IMG/VR virus record: IMGVR_UViG_3300025137_005892 | Span: 1 to 41,712 of that record | DNA: 41,712 bases | Reading direction: 5' to 3' (one strand) | Origin: a virus | Part shown: piece after piece, positions 17,573 to 25,032 of the stretch | Numbering within the stretch: position 1 is the first letter of the stretch | Layout: every line of letters starts with the position of its first letter | Notes under the pieces: generated by a model | The model's input: the letters and a program-made list of their open reading frames with translations, nothing else | Databases searched by the model: none | Told to the model about the DNA's origin: nothing | Program-made: the position numbers and the translations under genes

Positions 17573-18333
17573 ATAATGCTCCAATCTCTGAATCGTGAAA
17601 GCCAAGGGTTAATACAGTGCGTGGCTAAGCCTGGTAGAGGAGATACTATACCACGATTTTTCTCTCCTAGTTTTATAAACTTATTATGATCGCCTAAATT
17701 ATTTTGATGAATCTCTTTGTCTTCAAAAAAAGCTTTAACTGTGCCTCCATAAGTTCCGCAAGAACTAGGGACAAATCTCCAATGACAGTAATTACTCATA
17801 ATAATAGGAGATACTGATCCCACATATCGTTGAGTATATTTATCGGGGTGGTCGTAGAGAGTAGCATAACTTAGCGTATCGTATACAGAAAATATATCTT
17901 CAAGAGCCTTAGTCCATCCATTAATATGTAAGTAGTCATCTTCAATCATGTATATTAAATCATTATCTTTTTGTACAACATTTTGAAACATAATTTCATA
18001 CATTAAGTAACCTGCTGCTTTTTCTCTATCAGGTTTTTCTACACGTTTTTCGTATTCTTTACCAGTCTCATCTCTATCGGTGTATGTTTCACCTTTGACT
18101 TCCCACTCTTTACATAGTTCTATATGTTTTGTTTCAGAGTCTATTTCAATAATCTCTACTCCTTCGTAGATTTTATAAAACCAAGGATCATAGACAGGAC
18201 CATCATGAATTACTGTGATGGGGTTATCATTTCGTGTTGCAAGAAGATTGTTCCAACACTTTTCATAGGAAAACCAAGGAGGTCTAGGTGTTTGTTTTCT
18301 GTTAGATGTTGTTCTGTAAAATATATTTATCAT
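17569..18333 (-). CDS. Putative glycosyltransferase (GT-A like)
   Basis: A 254-aa protein. PITVIHDGP and DLIYMIEDDYLHINGWTKAL give a GT-A-like pattern with an acidic EDDY metal site, and the C-terminal ATHCINPWLSRFRDW looks like an acceptor/product loop. The overall fit to a named family is weak; context within the operon supports glycosyl transfer. It overlaps glyA by 4 nt. Confidence 0.62.
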   Translation of the reverse strand: MINIFYRTTSNRKQTPRPPWFSYEKCWNNLLATRNDNPITVIHDGPVYDPWFYKIYEGVEIIEIDSETKHIELCKEWEVKGETYTDRDETGKEYEKRVEKPDREKAAGYLMYEIMFQNVVQKDNDLIYMIEDDYLHINGWTKALEDIFSVYDTLSYATLYDHPDKYTQRYVGSVSPIIMSNYCHWRFVPSSCGTYGGTVKAFFEDKEIHQNNLGDHNKFIKLGEKNRGIVSPLPGLATHCINPWLSRFRDWSII

Positions 18334-19469
18334 TTTATTAAATACGAGATCTTACCTGCTAATTCCATAAAGTCTTCTTCTTCTAGACCTCTTGTTGTCT
18401 CAGCTGCTGTGCCTATTCTTATACCTGATGTTTCTACAAAATTACGTGGATCATTTGGTATGCCATTCTTATTTACTGTTATCTTATATTCTTCTAATCT
18501 ATCAGCAGCTTCTCTACCACTATATCTACTATTAACTAAGCTTACTAGTACTATGTGAGAATCAGTGCCTCCAGTCAAAATTGATATACCATTTTTTTCT
18601 AGTATTCTGCACATTGCTTTTGCATTATTTACTACTTGCACAGCATACTTTTTAAAACTAGGCTCTAAAGCTTCTATATAGCATTGTGCTTTGGCAGCTA
18701 TTATATTCATTAAAGGTCCACCTTGAGTGCCTGGAAAGATTGCACTATTTATTTTTTTAGTATAATCAGGGTTGTTCCATAAAATCATACCACCTCTTGG
18801 GCCTCGTAATGTTTTATGAGTTGTACTTGTTACAGCATCAGCATAAGGAATGGGTGATTCATACGCACCCCCTGCTACTAGACCACTGTAATGCGCCATA
18901 TCTACTACTAGTTTTGCACCTACTTTGTCAGCTATTTCTCTAAATATTCTCCAATGTATCTGTCTTGGATAAGCACTAGCACCTGCTACAATTACTTTTG
19001 GTTTTTCTTTTTCAGCTTTTGCAATAATATCTTCATAATCTAACCAACCGTTTTTGTCTACACCGTAGGTTATTGCTTTATATACTTTACCACTAAGTGT
19101 TGGCGGTGCTCCGTGCGATAGATGTCCCCCGCTAGCAAGATCCATTCCCATAAGAGTGTCACCAGGCTTCATAAATGCTTGATATACAGCAGTATTCGCA
19201 TTTACACCTGAGTGTGGTTGTACATTTGCAAAGTCACATTCATATAGTTCACATACTTTATCGATTGCTAATTGTTCAATTGAATCCATATTTTTACAAC
19301 CATTATAGTAACGTTTACCGGGATAACCTTCTGCGTATTTGTTAGTAAATACACTACCACAAAGTTCCATGACCGCTTCACTGGCAAAGTTCTCACTTGC
19401 TATTAATTCTGCTGTATCTAGTTGTCTACCAAATTCTTTGGTAAGAAGATATCTAATTTGAGGATCCAT
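18330..19469 (-). CDS. glyA: Serine hydroxymethyltransferase
   Basis: A 379-aa protein, short against about 417 for bacterial GlyA, with trimming at both ends. ELIASENFAS, YAEGYPGKRYYNGC, ANVQPHSGVNAN, VVDMAHYSGLVAGG (D190) and STTHKTLRGPRGG (Schiff-base Lys219) are all intact, so catalysis should be preserved. The enzyme converts serine and tetrahydrofolate to glycine and methylene-THF, the cofactor of ThyX. Its position inside a glycan operon is odd and leaves open a role on a modified amino-sugar or aldehyde substrate. Confidence 0.95.
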   Translation of the reverse strand: MDPQIRYLLTKEFGRQLDTAELIASENFASEAVMELCGSVFTNKYAEGYPGKRYYNGCKNMDSIEQLAIDKVCELYECDFANVQPHSGVNANTAVYQAFMKPGDTLMGMDLASGGHLSHGAPPTLSGKVYKAITYGVDKNGWLDYEDIIAKAEKEKPKVIVAGASAYPRQIHWRIFREIADKVGAKLVVDMAHYSGLVAGGAYESPIPYADAVTSTTHKTLRGPRGGMILWNNPDYTKKINSAIFPGTQGGPLMNIIAAKAQCYIEALEPSFKKYAVQVVNNAKAMCRILEKNGISILTGGTDSHIVLVSLVNSRYSGREAADRLEEYKITVNKNGIPNDPRNFVETSGIRIGTAAETTRGLEEEDFMELAGKISYLIK

Positions 19470-20188
19470 TATACAGGTACATTTCTATATTCGTAAGGGT
19501 GTGGGTATTTGTTATCTATAAATTTCTCATTATTCATATTGTTATATCTGAAATGACAAGACCACCTAGTAACTTTATCGTCTTTTAATTTTCCGCTTCT
19601 ATGGATTAGTTTGGATTTAAACACTAATCCCGATCCTTTAGGTACTACGATAGGCTCAAACTCATATAAACTCTCATCTACAGTTCCAAAACCATCTTCA
19701 AGTTTAGAAACTTCAGGATTCATTTTGTGGCTCCCAGGAACTACTTCTAAATAACCATGATCTTCTGTCATATCTGTAAGAGGTACCCAAAGCACTACAG
19801 AATCAGAAGATCCTTGCATAGAAGCACTGTCTACATGTGCAGGCATTGTATGGTTTATTTTTTGTTTTGCTGTTTTAAGGTTATTGAAATATATTACAGG
19901 CCTAGTACAGATATAAACTAAAGGAGCAGCATCCATATAATTAGTTACTCTAAAGCCTAACTGAGAACCTAAAAGATGTAGTTGAATATTCCACTGAGCG
20001 TGCTTTGCGCAATTCATAAATACATCCTTATGTTTTTTAAATAACTCTTCCATGCTTTTACATTTAAGATTATACATTTGGTTTTCAAAAGGTATTTTTG
20101 TGGTTTGTACAATATCATTAAGAAATTCTTCTTGTACTAATGTATCTATTATTTCATATCCTTTTTGGTGAAATTGATGTCCTAACAT
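19469..20188 (-). CDS. Phytanoyl-CoA dioxygenase (PhyH)-like 2OG oxygenase
   Basis: A 239-aa protein. H118-x-D120 (PAHVDSAS), VVLWVPLTDMTEDHGYLEVV and PGSHKM are hallmark PhyH strands; H196 (LIHRSGK) and R208 complete the iron and 2-oxoglutarate sites. It is probably a hydroxylase acting on a sugar or lipid carrier intermediate of the operon. Overlaps on both sides indicate co-expression with SHMT and the beta-propeller protein. Confidence 0.83.
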   Translation of the reverse strand: MLGHQFHQKGYEIIDTLVQEEFLNDIVQTTKIPFENQMYNLKCKSMEELFKKHKDVFMNCAKHAQWNIQLHLLGSQLGFRVTNYMDAAPLVYICTRPVIYFNNLKTAKQKINHTMPAHVDSASMQGSSDSVVLWVPLTDMTEDHGYLEVVPGSHKMNPEVSKLEDGFGTVDESLYEFEPIVVPKGSGLVFKSKLIHRSGKLKDDKVTRWSCHFRYNNMNNEKFIDNKYPHPYEYRNVPV

Positions 20189-21066
20189 AAATTTTCTAAC
20201 TCCATTGTTGCGTATGCTATACCTGCTTTTCCAAAACCATCTCCATTATAAAACATATGAATTTTATTATCAAAGATAGTAGCATTAGGATAAGCACACA
20301 TAATTTGTTCAAATTCTAATTCTGGTAGAATACTATAGTTTTCGTCTCTTGTCCAGTTATATCCGTCATTAGATGTAGCATGCTTAATTTTATACGCCTT
20401 TGTAGCATCGCTTCTAAAATTTTTAGCGTGTCTCACGCTAAACCACATATGAAACACTCCATTATGTTTAATTATAGTTGCAGATGTAGCGCCTGCTTCT
20501 TTTCCTTCTAATTTGATAGCGGTTTTACCTAGCTTGCTCCATGTGATACCATCAATTGAAGTTGCTATTTTAATATCATAACTTGGTTGTAATTTATTAT
20601 TTTCGTCTGGAACCCATTTTTGACAAGATAAGTAATAGCCTAATAAAAGGTGATCTTTTTTTATAATCCCTAGTGTTCCACAGTATCCAGGATCTTTTAT
20701 GCAAGGGCTTAGCACTGGACCTAATTTAACATACGCTTCACTTACTTTTTGTGCTACACACGTATAATTGAAATAAGGAACATCTTTTCTCAGTGTCCAA
20801 CCTATGTAATACAAGTAGTTTCCATGAAAAGCAGTCGGCATTACTCCATCTGCGTCTAGTGATCCTGGTTTACCTGGACTAATTAGGTATTCTTTTTTAT
20901 ATAAGTGTTTTTTTGGATTGCCTTTTTCAACATCCAAAAAGTTAGCAATATTCTGATTATAGTTATTTCTATCAGTAAAATAAATTCTCCAATAATCATT
21001 GTTGTCTGATACTATAGGACACTGTGCTTTTGATTCAGTAAATATTAATCCGTGTTTATCCCACAT
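20182..21066 (-). CDS. Five-bladed beta-propeller, GH43/GH32-like
   Basis: A 294-aa protein built of repeated blades: WRIYFTDRNNYNQNIANF, SIDGITWSK, FHMWFSVRHA and SNDGYNWTRDE. The 'S-x-D-G-x-x-W' pattern and F-H-M-W-F strands are typical of glycoside-hydrolase 43/32-type propellers found in glycan clusters. Catalytic acids cannot be assigned with confidence. There is no signal peptide, so it acts in the cytoplasm or is virion-linked. Confidence 0.7.
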   Translation of the reverse strand: MWDKHGLIFTESKAQCPIVSDNNDYWRIYFTDRNNYNQNIANFLDVEKGNPKKHLYKKEYLISPGKPGSLDADGVMPTAFHGNYLYYIGWTLRKDVPYFNYTCVAQKVSEAYVKLGPVLSPCIKDPGYCGTLGIIKKDHLLLGYYLSCQKWVPDENNKLQPSYDIKIATSIDGITWSKLGKTAIKLEGKEAGATSATIIKHNGVFHMWFSVRHAKNFRSDATKAYKIKHATSNDGYNWTRDENYSILPELEFEQIMCAYPNATIFDNKIHMFYNGDGFGKAGIAYATMELENLC

Positions 21067-21710
21067 TATATATGATCACGACTATCGCCCTTTTCCTTAG
21101 CAGGGCTTCCTACCCAGCATTTATACTTAGTTTCAATACTCTTGTTTACATAAGAATGTGCGCCTATTAAACTTCCCTCTGCTATTTCTATCCCATTCAT
21201 AGTGGTTGAGTTAACCCCTAACCAACTAAAAGATTTTACGTGACAGTGTCCTGATAATGTAACATGAGATGTAAAATGAGTGTTATCTTCAATAATAGAA
21301 TGGTGACCTATGTGATTACCTGCCCACATTACTACGTTTGAGCCAATATAAGTTCCATATTGAATATTATTAAACTCTTGGATAAAGTTATTAGTGCCTT
21401 TTATAGCACTAGGGTGCCAAATGTGTGCAGAATCATGAATAAAATTAACACACTTATAACCAAGTTCTGTTACTTGTTTAACTATCCTAGCTCTAACTGT
21501 GGGTTTATATATAGGTATAAACACATCATACTCTTCTGGAGGGGTTTTAATGTGCAAACGGTTAAAAAGTCGTATAGGAAGTCCTTTAAAAGTTGCCTCT
21601 TCTACAGAGTCTTTTACAAAACCAGCGACTTTTCTGCCTGATTGTGTAAAGTAAAAATGAGCCATCTCAGCTAAGTCTTTATCTCCCCAAATAATTATTG
21701 GTTTTTTCAT
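21066..21710 (-). CDS. NeuD-like sugar O-acyltransferase (left-handed beta helix)
   Basis: A 214-aa protein. An N-terminal Rossmann-like part (PIIIWGDKDLAEMAHFYF) is followed by hexapeptide repeats (VMWAGNHIGHHSIIEDNTHF, HVTLSGHCHV, AEGSLIGAHSYVN) that form a left-handed beta helix. This architecture is typical of acetyl/formyl-transferases acting on sugars in O-antigen and sialic-acid-type pathways. It probably acylates the amino-sugar made upstream in the pathway. Confidence 0.82.
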   Translation of the reverse strand: MKKPIIIWGDKDLAEMAHFYFTQSGRKVAGFVKDSVEEATFKGLPIRLFNRLHIKTPPEEYDVFIPIYKPTVRARIVKQVTELGYKCVNFIHDSAHIWHPSAIKGTNNFIQEFNNIQYGTYIGSNVVMWAGNHIGHHSIIEDNTHFTSHVTLSGHCHVKSFSWLGVNSTTMNGIEIAEGSLIGAHSYVNKSIETKYKCWVGSPAKEKGDSRDHI

Positions 21711-21718
21711 GTTGTTAT

Positions 21719-22405
21719 CTACCTTATTAATTTATATTTTTCTAAAATCTTTTTTGTTTCTTTCCTACCTTTTACAAGTAGATAGTGAATAATTGAAAGA
21801 TTACCCCAATCATCTTCTCTCTGTATAAATCTTAAATTAATTGGGTTAAAATCTTCTTGTTTATATAAACCAATCTCTTTACCACCAATAGGATTAACAT
21901 ATGTAGTAGTTTTTAAACATCTACATATCTCTATTATTCTATCGTGTCTTGTCTTATTTCCTACAAAGAAATCTGTTGAGTGTCTGAACTCACAACTAAT
22001 ATTTAACACTTCTGAAATTATACGGATTATTTTTTCGGCAGCTAGAGACAGATTATTTCCTTCACAATCATATAATAAATCAGATATAAGATCAAAATTT
22101 TCATCAAAATACTGAGATTTTTTATAACTCAATATGATTGTTTTCTGAAGTTCTTCTGCCCAACCAGTCTTGATGAAGTGTTCATTTATATTACGATTTT
22201 GTGAGGCTTTGTGCAAGGGTATTGTGAAAATAAATGGCTGCTGATTAACCAATAGTTGATTTCTGTTTATCCATGTTTTTTTAGCATATGCTACGTCTTT
22301 TAAAAATACAAAAGTATCAACTGAATTAACGAGTTGAAAATAACCTAAATAAGGAAATAGGTAAGGTTGCATGATTGCAACATTATGGTAGCTTGTCTTC
22401 TCCAT
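21719..22405 (-). CDS. WbqC-like family protein
   Basis: A 228-aa protein starting with the WbqC signature AIMQPYLFPYLGYFQLVNSV, followed by TFVFLKDVAYAKKTWINRNQ and FIFTIPLHKAS. WbqC proteins occur in O-antigen and polysaccharide clusters and in phage glycan cassettes and are thought to act in acyl/amino-sugar modification; the reaction is not settled. It overlaps the next NeuD-like gene by 23 nt. Confidence 0.88.
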   Translation of the reverse strand: MEKTSYHNVAIMQPYLFPYLGYFQLVNSVDTFVFLKDVAYAKKTWINRNQLLVNQQPFIFTIPLHKASQNRNINEHFIKTGWAEELQKTIILSYKKSQYFDENFDLISDLLYDCEGNNLSLAAEKIIRIISEVLNISCEFRHSTDFFVGNKTRHDRIIEICRCLKTTTYVNPIGGKEIGLYKQEDFNPINLRFIQREDDWGNLSIIHYLLVKGRKETKKILEKYKLIR

Positions 22406-22958
22406 GTACTAACCCCATCGATAAAAGTTCATTGTCTTGCATATCCTCGAATAGTACCTCACCTGGGTCTAGGATATTATTATCGCCTATAGTTGTGTTT
22501 GATTTAGAACTCGCATATTGATGTAGAAAGTTATTATCGCCAAGTTTACAATCGTGATATACAGAGGCATAACAATTAAAAGTATTAAAATTACCTATCT
22601 CCGCATTTGCATTTAATAAAGAAAAGGATAGGAACACGTTTCCTATACCCATAATTCCTGTTTCAGAAACATGTGCGTTGTGTGCGATAATGTTAGGAAA
22701 GTGAGTAATATTTAGAGGGTAGTAAGATGTAAAATAAGATATGAAGTTATTTCTCCAATCTTTATTCGATGTGCCTATGATAAATGAACTTTTTTCATCA
22801 TGATTAAATAAACTAGCACCGTCTTCTGATATGCAATATGCTTTATCGTTTTTTAAGATAATAAACCCACCAAACGACTTTGCTTCTTCTTTGAGTATGA
22901 TTTGTTCAAACACTTCTTGAGCGAACCCACCGTTCCCTAAAATATATTTTTTATACAT
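22383..22958 (-). CDS. Second NeuD-like acyltransferase
   Basis: A 191-aa protein. YILGNGGFAQEVFEQII is the NeuD-type N-terminal nucleotide-binding element, and ISETG-like hexapeptide turns (VSETGIMGIGNVFLS, ANAEIGNFNTFNC, KLGDNNFLHQYAS, TTIGDNNILDPG) form a beta helix. Divergent from the 214-aa paralogue at 21066. It probably transfers an acyl group from CoA to a sugar. Confidence 0.78.
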   Translation of the reverse strand: MYKKYILGNGGFAQEVFEQIILKEEAKSFGGFIILKNDKAYCISEDGASLFNHDEKSSFIIGTSNKDWRNNFISYFTSYYPLNITHFPNIIAHNAHVSETGIMGIGNVFLSFSLLNANAEIGNFNTFNCYASVYHDCKLGDNNFLHQYASSKSNTTIGDNNILDPGEVLFEDMQDNELLSMGLVHGEDKLP

Positions 22959-22966
22959 TTAAATCT

Positions 22967-23260
22967 CTAGTAATAAGGGTTGTTAAAATTAGGGTCATCC
23001 ATGCCATCAACTGCTGTTACTTCTGGGATATAATGTTTAAGCATTTGCTCTATACCCATTTTTAAAGTAGCAGAGGACATTTGGCAACCACTACAACTGC
23101 CTTGCAATAACACAAGCACACGGCCTGACTCCATATCAAAATCCTGTAGTTGTATGAACCCACCATGACCTGCTACTGCAGGTTGCACGTAATCGGTAAT
23201 TATGTGATCTATTTGCTTCATAATTTCTTCTTTTTGTCTTGGCATAGTTTTTGAACACAC
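22967..23260 (-). CDS. Nfu-type Fe-S cluster scaffold domain protein
   Basis: A 97-aa protein that is almost a bare NifU C-terminal domain: VQPAVAGHGGFIQLQDF, then LLQGSCSGCQMSSATLKMGI with the cluster-binding C56-x-x-C59, and a C-terminal EVTAVDGMDDP. Nfu domains bind and transfer [4Fe-4S] clusters. The ATG at 23260 and one at 23221 are both possible. It lies between the sugar operon and the tmRNA, and is the second Fe-S delivery factor in this window. Confidence 0.9.
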   Translation of the reverse strand: MCSKTMPRQKEEIMKQIDHIITDYVQPAVAGHGGFIQLQDFDMESGRVLVLLQGSCSGCQMSSATLKMGIEQMLKHYIPEVTAVDGMDDPNFNNPYY

Positions 23261-23536
23261 ATTTCTCCGAAAAGTTTAGGGGGTGACAAATCCCCTGATT
23301 TGATGTCAAGACAGAACTATTTTAGTTCCCTCGTGCTTCCAGCCCGTTCTGTCGTGTAGGTAATTTTACGCTCTTATACCGAGTCTACCTTAACTTCATG
23401 GTAGCCCACCTACGTCGCCACACCCCGTAGAGTGTACACGCGAATCCTGGTTTTTTGTAAGCAATGTTGCAACATATACTTACCTCAGGAAATCAGTGAG
23501 GGATTCTGTTTCCACGCTCCCTCGGGCGCATAAGAA

Positions 23537-23581
23537 TTAAGCGGCTAGCGCTAACTCTTGAGGTGCAAAATTATCGTTTGC
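23537..23581 (-). other. tmRNA proteolysis-tag reading frame
   Basis: GCA at 23581-23579 opens a frame reading A-N-D-N-F-A-P-Q-E-L-A-L-A-A and ending in TAA at 23539-23537. The AND start and LALAA end are the hallmarks of ssrA tags recognised by ClpXP-type proteases. The tag is longer than the E. coli ANDENYALAA and carries a PQE insert. Confidence 0.9.
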
Positions 23582-23666
23582 ATTTATTAATATCTTGCGA
23601 TTAAGGTCGCTTGCGCACCTGCTTCTCGAATCAGTTTTATTCATCTGTCGATCCTATTTCAGCCCC

Positions 23667-23716
23667 ATGAGAAACACTCGCAAGCAGTGATTCAATATCT
23701 CATCTACGAGTGTTTA
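23667..23716 (-). other. Internal transcribed spacer of the permuted tmRNA
   Basis: The 50 nt between the encoded CCA (23717) and the GGGG start of the coding piece (23666). Its ends form a 9-bp helix, AAACACTCG with CGAGTGTTT, which would bring the two mature ends together and is expected to be excised when the tmRNA is processed into two pieces. Confidence 0.8.
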
Positions 23717-23782
23717 TGGTGGAGCTGATGGGTACTGCCCCCATGTCCAGTCTGCTTTATTATCTTCATCTCAATCAAAGCA

Positions 23783-24247
23783 CTAATTTATATGTAGTTG
23801 TATTGAATATCTGTTTATATTACTATCATTTTGAGTTCTATGCAAGATATTTGTTGTAATATATGTAGGTCCTTCATACTTAAAAGAAAAATTTTCATAA
23901 ATAATAGTTCCTTTATTGTTTCCAATAGGTATGAGTAATGCTTTTTTTCTTTTATAGTCTTTATGCCAAGGCAACCCACCTTGAGGTATTGTTTTTGTGA
24001 TATGTGATTTTTTTGGATCAAATTTTATATCTTTTAGTTGAGGTATAGCTTTTAATATAGTGTCTTGATGCTTACTAAATCGTAAACTAAATACTCCTAT
24101 AGGAGAAGACTTACCCCAATCTATTGATGTTATTGTTTTGTCTTTTGCGTAGTTTTTAAAATTCCAACCAAACCATTTAAGGTTTAAGTCAGTTATTTCA
24201 TTTAATATTGTTTCGTGGTCTACTTCTAAATTAATTTTTTGTAGCAT
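23783..24247 (-). CDS. Small 2OG-Fe(II) oxygenase-like protein
   Basis: About 154 aa from the ATG at 24247; an ATG at 24283 is in frame but overlaps the upstream gene by over 50 nt. LPWHKDYKRKKALLIPIG gives H-x-D, GPTYITTNILHRTQND the distal His and NRYSIQLHI the 2OG-binding Arg. It is a minimal version of the fold with an unknown substrate. It ends immediately before the tmRNA acceptor piece, so the two may share a transcript. Confidence 0.62.
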   Translation of the reverse strand: MLQKINLEVDHETILNEITDLNLKWFGWNFKNYAKDKTITSIDWGKSSPIGVFSLRFSKHQDTILKAIPQLKDIKFDPKKSHITKTIPQGGLPWHKDYKRKKALLIPIGNNKGTIIYENFSFKYEGPTYITTNILHRTQNDSNINRYSIQLHIN

Positions 24248-24464
24248 TATAAAACTTATGTAGTGCGTAAAACCAAAAACCATTTATAATTGGTTCTACA
24301 AGGGCATCAATTGCTGCTAACTCTAGGTTTGCGCCTGTAATTATGTAATTACAAGTCATGGCTATAACAATATGACCTACTGTGTATATGACTGCTAGTG
24401 CTGCACTAGAATGTCCTACTATACCTTTTAACGCGTTATATGCGCCTGAAGTAAATTCTGTCAT
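24231..24464 (-). CDS. DUF2061-like small membrane protein
   Basis: A 77-aa protein with two hydrophobic segments (SSAALAVIYTVGHIVIAMTC and an amphipathic NGFWFYALHKFYN). The pattern of two membrane spans with an intervening ELAAIDALVEPI helix and an aromatic C-terminus fits DUF2061 proteins seen in marine phages. Function unknown. ATGA overlap with the upstream 81-aa gene. Confidence 0.65.
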   Translation of the reverse strand: MTEFTSGAYNALKGIVGHSSAALAVIYTVGHIVIAMTCNYIITGANLELAAIDALVEPIINGFWFYALHKFYNATKN

Positions 24465-24706
24465 GTAAATAATCCTTCGTCTATATCTAGTTCGTTAACT
24501 TCTTCTTTAGTGTTATGATTAAAAACTCTAAAACTATCAGCTTCTAAATCCCACACTAACTCCATGCCGTTTGGGTATTTTTGTTCTTTACCCGCTCCCA
24601 GTATTTTTGTAGCTACAAACTTTTGTGGTAAATCATCGATCCTAGCAAAAACCATATGTCTTGTAGAACCATCTTTTTTCTTAAATACACCTTTGTATGC
24701 TTTCAT
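24461..24706 (-). CDS. Small phage protein, possibly SH3-like
   Basis: An 81-aa beta-rich protein: MKAYKGVFKKKDGSTRHMVF, then ELVWDLEADSFRVFNHNT. It resembles small phage proteins annotated as WYL_2/DUF2693 with an SH3-like barrel; I am not certain. A clear AGGAG ribosome site precedes the ATG. Confidence 0.6.
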   Translation of the reverse strand: MKAYKGVFKKKDGSTRHMVFARIDDLPQKFVATKILGAGKEQKYPNGMELVWDLEADSFRVFNHNTKEEVNELDIDEGLFT

Positions 24707-24741
24707 TGTTTCTCCTATATTTTCTATAGAATAACAAACTA

Positions 24742-25017
24742 TTAACGTTTCTGCAAACGTGAAGTGGATTTACCTCGTCTCTTGTTCTTATTGTTTCGTA
24801 TCTGATTGCGTTCTTCTCTTACAAACTGTTTTTCAAGTTTTTCTCGTTTTTTCTTCCAACGCATAGCTCCTGCTTTAGCATCTTTTCTAGATGCTTCACC
24901 TTTTGATACAAATGCTCGTCTATCTCGGACTTCTTTTAGAACTCCTTCATCGTGTAGTTTCCTATTAAGCAGTTTATATGCTTTTGAAACATCGTTATTT
25001 TTTACTATAATTTTCAT
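24742..25017 (-). CDS. rpsU: Ribosomal protein bS21 homologue
   Basis: A 91-aa, very basic protein. MKIIVKNNDVSKAYKLLNRK and GVLKEVRDRRAFVSKGEASR match bS21 over the first 45-60 residues; the rest is a lysine/arginine-rich tail longer than in most bacterial bS21 (about 60-70 aa). bS21 sits at the mRNA exit of the 30S subunit and affects initiation. Phage bS21 proteins have been described, including in SAR11 phages; exchange onto host ribosomes is a proposed role. The gene lies close to the phage tmRNA. Confidence 0.85.
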   Translation of the reverse strand: MKIIVKNNDVSKAYKLLNRKLHDEGVLKEVRDRRAFVSKGEASRKDAKAGAMRWKKKREKLEKQFVREERNQIRNNKNKRRGKSTSRLQKR

Positions 25018-25032
25018 ATTTTAAGTGTACTC

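Larger units (their letters stand above)
23281..23782 (-). ncRNA. ssrA: Circularly permuted (two-piece) tmRNA, ssrA
   Basis: On the minus strand the order is acceptor piece, spacer, coding piece. The acceptor piece (from about 23782 to 23717) ends TCAGCTCCACCA with an encoded CCA; a 5-bp T-stem (ATGGG/CCCAT) precedes it. The coding piece starts at 23666 with GGGGCTGA, which pairs with TCAGCTCC (7 Watson-Crick pairs plus one G-U), then GGATCGAC as in the tmRNA D-region. A 50-nt spacer folds into a hairpin. The coding piece carries a tag frame (23537-23581). After the tag comes a 6-bp stem with loop GCGTGGAAAC, as in tmRNA pseudoknots. The order is that of alphaproteobacterial tmRNA and would release stalled ribosomes. 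The coding-piece 3' end is uncertain: firm to about 23457, possibly to 23281. Confidence 0.92.

Noticed and set aside
23281-23536. Protein-coding gene in the gap after the Nfu gene
   Set aside because: No sustained frame with a ribosome site; the stretch is full of stems and continues the tmRNA coding piece.
23641-23782. A tRNA gene at the CCA-ending acceptor sequence
   Set aside because: There is no anticodon arm or D-arm upstream of the T-arm; the acceptor pairs with the GGGGCTGA downstream, as in a permuted tmRNA.
24806-25024. 72-aa plus-strand frame opposite bS21
   Set aside because: Serine/phenylalanine-rich shadow of the Lys/Arg codons in bS21.
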